The translations under genes were made by a program, and so were the position numbers. Below, piece by piece: positions 23,559 through 27,769 of a stretch of 27,769 bases of DNA; position 1 is the stretch's first letter, and each line of letters begins with the position of its first letter. This DNA comes from Bacillota bacterium (GTDB lineage: Bacteria; Bacillota; Sulfobacillia; Sulfobacillales; Sulfobacillaceae): contig JAMDDZ010000008.1 of the NCBI GenBank assembly GCA_023488565.1, forward strand, positions 1 to 27,769. The letters run 5' to 3'. Below the pieces are notes generated by a model. It saw nothing but the letters and a program-made list of their open reading frames with translations, was not told the DNA's origin and made no database searches.

Positions 23559-24731
23559 CTAATGCCTTGCGGGTTTCCCTAACGGATAAACCGTGTAGAA
23601 CACACCCATGATCAGCAAAATTAACGCAGATGCCATAAACGGCGCCCAAATTCGATAGGCAAACAAACGAGCGCCAATAATGGGCCCAACCGACATTCCC
23701 ATGCCTTCCACGGTCATAAAAATCCCCCAAAGCCAGCCCTCGATTTCCTTTGGAATCAAGCCAGCCAAAAATGCATTCCAAGAAGGCAAAATCATCGCAT
23801 AAGAAAGCCCGAGAAATCCCCCGGCAACAATAAGTGGCCAAAAGTGTCTCACAATCCCCACCGTAGTCAGGGCACAGCCAGCCAAGAAGAACCCGGTCAC
23901 GAGTGGCACTTTCAATCCAAACCGGTCGGTAATTCGGCCCATGGGTACCAGCAACACTACCGTAAACCCACCGCTGCCCACCAAAAGTTCAGCAAATTGC
24001 CAATGGCCAAAATGCAAGACATGAGTCACAAACGGCTGCAAAATCGGCAACATTACTCCTAGTGTCATATTTTGCACAAACATTCCCGGCAATACCGCAC
24101 GAAACGGTTTTAGCGTTTTCAACCAATGCTGCACTTTGTGGTCAGACCGGTGTATGTGGTACAAACGTGGATCATAAACCAAAATCGTCATTGCAAAGGC
24201 AGCAATGTCCGCCATGATTAATACCAAAAATGCCACGCGGTCCCGGCCACTCAACATGAAATTTATCAGCACCGGACCCAGCCCTGAACCCGTCAACCAG
24301 GCAGCAAACACCAAACCCATAATCGAAGCCCGATTCTCCGGCGGGGTCAAACGATTGGTTCCAGTAACCACAGCCGGCCAATGTGTTGCTGTGCCCACGC
24401 CCAGCAGTGCCACGAAAATTATTATCCATGCTGGGCTCCGCGAATTCATGGCCCCAATCAATGCCAGAATTTCGATGGCCACCCCAATAGTCAACACCCG
24501 CGGTGGTCCAATTCGGTCCACCAACCATCCCGAAGGCCCTCGAAATACGGTGTCCAAAAAATAATGACTGGACAGTGCCCAACCTACTATGGTAATCGGA
24601 GCCGCCAAGGGCCCGGTGACAAAGGCAGGTAACAACGATACAATCAGAGCTCCGCGAGCAAATTCGGCTAATCCCAAAATAGCGACCAAAAAAATTTGTG
24701 CGGAAGAAAGCCTGGGCCTAGGCTGGCGCAT
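23559..24731 (-). CDS. MFS transporter, possible glycolipid flippase (LtaA-like context)
   Basis: A 390-residue MFS protein with 12 predicted membrane segments. The motif-A loop is GWLVDRIGPPRVL near residue 68. Membrane segment 1 reads GLAEFARGALIVSLLPAF, with Glu23 and Arg26, and an Asp at residue 60 (LDTVF). The Staphylococcus LtaA flippase has, as I recall, a Glu-x-x-Arg and an Asp at similar spacing in its lipid-head pocket. It overlaps the glycosyltransferase by 14 bases from the ATG at 24731; TTG at 24761 is an alternative. It would move a glycolipid across the membrane if the analogy with ypfP-ltaA holds. Otherwise it is a generic drug/metabolite transporter. Confidence 0.8.
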   Translation of the reverse strand: MRQPRPRLSSAQIFLVAILGLAEFARGALIVSLLPAFVTGPLAAPITIVGWALSSHYFLDTVFRGPSGWLVDRIGPPRVLTIGVAIEILALIGAMNSRSPAWIIIFVALLGVGTATHWPAVVTGTNRLTPPENRASIMGLVFAAWLTGSGLGPVLINFMLSGRDRVAFLVLIMADIAAFAMTILVYDPRLYHIHRSDHKVQHWLKTLKPFRAVLPGMFVQNMTLGVMLPILQPFVTHVLHFGHWQFAELLVGSGGFTVVLLVPMGRITDRFGLKVPLVTGFFLAGCALTTVGIVRHFWPLIVAGGFLGLSYAMILPSWNAFLAGLIPKEIEGWLWGIFMTVEGMGMSVGPIIGARLFAYRIWAPFMASALILLIMGVFYTVYPLGKPARH

Positions 24732-25950
24732 GCGCCCGGCGTCCCACCAAAGAATCATCAATCGCTAACGCGATTGCAGTCGCGGCTTCAGGATGTCCCA
24801 ATTGTCCCGACTGCCGTGCCATCGCCCGAATTTCCCATGGATGTTGTAAAAGATATGTAATCAATTCCCCTACTTCTTCCTCCGTTTTGGCTCGCCGTCC
24901 CGCTCCGTGCCGTACCAGAAACTCAGCGTTCGCGTCTTCTTGTCCTGGAATTGGACGGTAGATGACTACCGGCAATCCTCGACACAGTGATTCCGTGGTG
25001 GTGAGACCACCTGCCTTACTAACCAAGAGGTCCGCGACCGCCATAAGCTCATGAACGTTATCGACGTAATTTAATACCACCATTGCGTTTTTGGAATGCT
25101 CGCGATATCCGCGCGCGATGCGCTGCCGCGCCATTTCTCGTCCGGCGATCACCAGAGTCGTATGTTGGTTAGGAATCTCGTCAATCACGCGCAGTATTTT
25201 TTCAAATTCAACTAGGGGCATGTACGAGCCCCCCATGAACAGAATAACAGGATGATCATCAATTCCATAGCGTTGTCTAACTGCCATCGCATCTACCATC
25301 TCTTTAAACCGTTCATCTACGGGTATTCCGGAGACGGTAATTTTGTCGGGTGCGATTCCCCGCGCAAGCAATTCGTCCTTCATATCTTCACTGCCAACAA
25401 AATAGCCATCAACTGCTGGATGAATCCACTGAGAATGCACGCTATAATCCGTCATAACTACATAATTAATGACATCCAGCTTGCCAGCCTGCTTTAGTGT
25501 AGAAACCACCCCCGCAGCGGTGGGATAAGTGGAAACGATAATTTTTGGCGGAGTGGCGCTAATTGCGTCGTAAAACCTGGTCAATCCGATGTGATTGAGA
25601 AATTGCTGCGTCGATGATAACGGATCAATCCGTTGTGTCGCAGTATAAAACCAGCGCCACAAGGACGGTGCAAAGCGTACACTGTTTAAATAAGCCCATC
25701 GTATCGTATGGTCTAGCTTAGGATTAACAAACCGATAATAGTCCAAAATTCCCAGCTTAATCGATGGGTTTAATAGCAACAATTGTAAGGCAATGGCTTT
25801 GGCAGCACGTAAATGGCCGTCTCCGTAACGTGCTGCCAAAATCATCACTTCAGGATGCATTGCAAGGGTTGCATCATGGTGATTGGGTAGCCAATTAACC
25901 CACTCCGCCAATTCCGCAGTAGTTGGAGAATTCACCGATGCCGGGTCCAT
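24718..25950 (-). CDS. Diacylglycerol glucosyltransferase-like (UgtP/MGDG synthase family)
   Basis: A 410-residue GT28-family glycosyltransferase. The family signature is the N-terminal AARYGDGHLRAAKAIA, near residue 37 (SxGxGH type), followed by the MGDG-synthase insertion. The C-terminal nucleotide-sugar site includes VILFMGGSY and SKAGGLTTTESLCRGLPVVIYRPIPGQE. It should transfer glucose or galactose from a UDP-sugar to diacylglycerol at the inner membrane face. The ATG at 25950 has GAGGTGG 4 bases upstream; TTG at 25992 is an alternative. The gene starts a cluster with the MFS and deacetylase genes. Sugar and number of units added cannot be told. Confidence 0.9.
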   Translation of the reverse strand: MDPASVNSPTTAELAEWVNWLPNHHDATLAMHPEVMILAARYGDGHLRAAKAIALQLLLLNPSIKLGILDYYRFVNPKLDHTIRWAYLNSVRFAPSLWRWFYTATQRIDPLSSTQQFLNHIGLTRFYDAISATPPKIIVSTYPTAAGVVSTLKQAGKLDVINYVVMTDYSVHSQWIHPAVDGYFVGSEDMKDELLARGIAPDKITVSGIPVDERFKEMVDAMAVRQRYGIDDHPVILFMGGSYMPLVEFEKILRVIDEIPNQHTTLVIAGREMARQRIARGYREHSKNAMVVLNYVDNVHELMAVADLLVSKAGGLTTTESLCRGLPVVIYRPIPGQEDANAEFLVRHGAGRRAKTEEEVGELITYLLQHPWEIRAMARQSGQLGHPEAATAIALAIDDSLVGRRAHAPA

Positions 25951-26035
25951 GCGCCACCTCACTTCTGTCGAATGTCGTTGACCCCAACCCAACGACTTTC
26001 CATAATGAATAGCACCACATACTTTGGCTAGCGTT

Positions 26036-26064
26036 ATTGTACGCCAGTTGACGCTGATTGTCTC
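26036..26064 (-). promoter_or_regulatory. Promoter of the glycosyltransferase cluster
   Basis: On the minus strand, -35 GAGACA (26059-26064, four of six consensus bases), exactly 17 bases, and -10 TACAAT (26036-26041, five of six). It lies about 85 bases before the ATG at 25950, in the region shared with the divergent YigZ gene. Confidence 0.55.
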
Positions 26065-26092
26065 GCGACCAACTTAGCGGCAAGGAGGAACC

Positions 26093-26716
26093 GTGTACAA
26101 AGTTCCGCTTACATCGAATCCTGTATCATATGATATCAAGAAATCGCGATTCATAGGTCTGACCCAGCACCTATCAAACATCGAACAATTTAATGATTCC
26201 CTGGCCCGAACCAAAGCCGATTGGCCAGGCGCTACACATTACGCCTGGGCCTATAGGCTCCCCGACGGCACCGATAAAGCATCCGACGACGGAGAACCCC
26301 ACGGCACTGCAGGATTACCATTGCTCAATTTGCTCACCCATAGAAACCTCTGCCATACCCTAATTACCGTGGTGCGTTATTTCGGGGGAATCAAACTGGG
26401 CCATGGCGGGTTGGTTCATGCCTACCAAAAGGCTGGGCAATTAGCCATAGACAATACCACATGGGGATTGTTGGTTCCTGCCTTGGATGTTCAAATGACG
26501 GTGCCTTATCACACCTATAACATGGTCAAAAACGTGTTGGATAACCGAACCACAAATTTCCACGCAACTTTTGACACTGAAGTGACCCTATCTTTTCGCA
26601 TCATTGAAAGTCAATCAACTGACTTATTCACCCGAATTCAGCAACTTACAGCGGGGGCCGCTGAACTCAAATTGGTAACTCCGCTTTGGGATGTCGCAAA
26701 GGATCCCGCACCTTAA
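26093..26716 (+). CDS. YigZ/IMPACT family protein (UPF0029 with DUF1949)
   Basis: A 207-residue protein of the YigZ/IMPACT family. The N-terminal UPF0029 domain carries ATHYAWAYRLPDG, SDDGEPHGTAGLPLLNLL, and TVVRYFGGIKLGHGGLVHAY, all matching the family signature. The C-terminal DUF1949 domain, about residues 140-200, has a ferredoxin-like fold. The family is linked to ribosome-associated translational control in eukaryotic IMPACT, but the bacterial role is not settled. The start is GTG with AAGGAGG 4 bases upstream. It is divergent from the glycosyltransferase gene. Confidence 0.95.
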   Translation: MYKVPLTSNPVSYDIKKSRFIGLTQHLSNIEQFNDSLARTKADWPGATHYAWAYRLPDGTDKASDDGEPHGTAGLPLLNLLTHRNLCHTLITVVRYFGGIKLGHGGLVHAYQKAGQLAIDNTTWGLLVPALDVQMTVPYHTYNMVKNVLDNRTTNFHATFDTEVTLSFRIIESQSTDLFTRIQQLTAGAAELKLVTPLWDVAKDPAP

Positions 26717-27044
26717 TATCTATCCGTCACGATGCACTTGCCTTGCCTTATGACGGTATGATGGCGGCGACCATGATAGACATGCGTTAGTATCCTGGAA
26801 GCCGTCGCAAACACCATATATTGGTATCGTCTATTCGCCAAAGTAGTCCCAAGCAAAGACACTATAGGCTTTTAGGGAAATTTCCTGATACCAGACGGCG
26901 AGCTGGTTAAGGCAATCTTTATTTCGCCTTAACAGTTTGGCAACATTATATAAGTTTAATACCTTTGGGCCCGGATTCGTCGATACTCGATGCAAATTGA
27001 TGCTATAGAACCGAAAACTTGATTGCCAAAGGAGCGAGTTGCGC
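26717..27044. other. 328-base region between yigZ-like gene and secreted protein gene
   Basis: I found no gene I trust. A hairpin with perfect 8-bp arms, GTTAAGGC (26906-26913) and GCCTTAAC (26926-26933), has an AT-rich loop but no T-run, so it may stop transcription or be regulatory. An AT-rich stretch at about 26941-26962, just downstream, could hold a promoter for the secreted-protein gene, but no consensus pair stands out. A 71-residue minus-strand frame here is rejected. Confidence 0.5.
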
Positions 27045-27701
27045 ATGGTCGGGAAAATGTTCGCAATTTTAGCGGCAGGAGGATTGCTGACCGGAGGCGT
27101 GAACGCTGGTCACCAGGCATCCATGCCTATGGCCGGCCCCATGATGGGAGTTCACTCGTCTATGAATTTGATGCAATCGGTAGCTAATGACCTTCACGTA
27201 TCTACTGCTACCCTGAGAGCAGATCGCAAGGCAGGCCTTTCCCTAGCCGCCATTGGCAATAAACAGGGGATCAGTACCGCATCCTTAGAAGCCACCCTTT
27301 TCAAACAAGCCGAAAATGCGGCCGAACAGGCGGTGACCAAGGGGTCGCTCAGCAGTTCACGCGCCAGTATGATGGCGTCACGACTTCCCAAAATGATAGA
27401 CCATCTAGTAACCATGACCCCTCCCAGCCGATCTTCCTGGTCACGGCATGGCAAGCATTGGAGATCAATGGCGGGGCGTTCGCTATTTGCAATGAACCCA
27501 CACACTTTAGCCCAAGACCTAAATGTCAGCGTCAGTACATTAAAAGCTGACAGAAAGGCTGGGGACAGTCTGGCCACGATTGCCCAAAAGTCAGGCATCA
27601 CCCCAAGCGCATTGGAAACTAGATTGCTGGGTCAAGCACAATCACGGTTACAACCCATGTTCCGCATGTCAATATCTGGTAAATTAGGGGTTTTCCAATA
27701 A
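27045..27701 (+). CDS. Secreted protein with two copies of a short helical repeat
   Basis: A 218-residue protein with an N-terminal signal peptide (MVGKMFAILAAGGLLTGGVNA), so it is probably exported. Two copies of a 46-residue unit lie at about 46-91 and 155-200. They read approximately (V/L)A-DL-VS--TL-ADRKAG-SLA-I--K-GI----LE--L--QA and share 25 of 46 residues. Such GxSLAxIAxxxGxs repeats occur in various secreted or surface Gram-positive proteins of unknown function, from memory. The first copy is followed by a helical stretch, AEQAVTKGSLSSSRASMMAS. The protein is rich in Met, Ser and basic residues and has no Cys. AAAGGAG lies 10 bases before the ATG at 27045; a TTG at 27039 is too close. 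Function unknown. Confidence 0.7.
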   Translation: MVGKMFAILAAGGLLTGGVNAGHQASMPMAGPMMGVHSSMNLMQSVANDLHVSTATLRADRKAGLSLAAIGNKQGISTASLEATLFKQAENAAEQAVTKGSLSSSRASMMASRLPKMIDHLVTMTPPSRSSWSRHGKHWRSMAGRSLFAMNPHTLAQDLNVSVSTLKADRKAGDSLATIAQKSGITPSALETRLLGQAQSRLQPMFRMSISGKLGVFQ

Positions 27702-27769
27702 GGCGACTAATAGTCGGAATATTCTCGCAAAGGAAATCCGTGATTGATGTCGAATACCTCTTACTATGA

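Noticed and set aside
24172..24582. 136-residue minus-strand frame rich in Gly, Asp and aromatic residues
   Set aside because: It is an alternative frame wholly inside the MFS gene, on the same strand. Its composition is what shifting a membrane-protein frame produces.
26831..27046. 71-residue minus-strand frame before the secreted protein gene
   Set aside because: It overlaps the start region of the plus-strand gene, crosses a hairpin and shows no recognisable domain or ribosome binding site.
27747..27769. Possible start of another gene (ATG with AAAGGAA about 11 bases upstream) at the right edge
   Set aside because: Only seven codons are visible before the window ends, so there is not enough to support a gene.

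Overview
The window looks like a chromosomal segment of an acidophilic, iron-associated Firmicute, most like Sulfobacillus. I infer this from strong AGGAGG-type ribosome binding sites with many GTG and TTG starts, Gram-positive families (DUF881, UgtP-like glycosyltransferase, FadF-type Fe-S oxidoreductase), a ferrous-iron uptake system and mid-range GC. I see no rRNA, tRNA, CRISPR array or intact insertion sequence. Almost all genes lie on the minus strand.

Layout. Positions 1-734 hold the 5' part of hemA (glutamyl-tRNA reductase), which runs off the left edge. Next come two divergent XRE-type regulators around a pair of TTGCCA...TGGCAA operators (868-1656). Then follows a compact minus-strand central-metabolism operon, icd-mdh-malic enzyme-sucC-sucD (7186 to 1723), with a 4-nt overlap and a 1-nt gap at its end. 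Then feoB, a 55-residue zinc-ribbon gene and a DUF881 membrane protein (10157 to 7441). A lone plus-strand MFS gene (10417-11682) ends in a terminator that works on both strands.

From 21254 down to 11738 all genes are on the minus strand and closely packed: coxG-like, XdhC/CoxI, a MobA/MocA-like nucleotidyltransferase, an AMP-forming acyl-CoA synthetase, an alpha/beta hydrolase, a NarL-type two-component pair, tatC, feoA, and a large membrane Fe-S oxidoreductase of the FadF/EtfD type with its own clear promoter. The coxG/xdhC/mobA genes are accessory genes of molybdenum hydroxylases, but no hydroxylase subunits are present here.

The right part holds a small helical hypothetical gene (21393-21668), a 509-base stretch with no convincing gene, and a minus-strand envelope cluster (25950 to 22178): UgtP-like glycosyltransferase, overlapping MFS transporter and membrane-anchored polysaccharide deacetylase. 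This resembles the ypfP-ltaA glycolipid synthase/flippase pair of Gram-positives. The plus-strand end carries a YigZ/IMPACT gene and a secreted protein with an internal duplication.

The most interesting points are the autoregulatory operator pair at the XRE gene, the tiny zinc-ribbon gene between feoB and DUF881, the split feoA/feoB arrangement with an unusual FeoB gate motif, the glycolipid synthase/flippase/deacetylase cluster, and the secreted duplicated protein.
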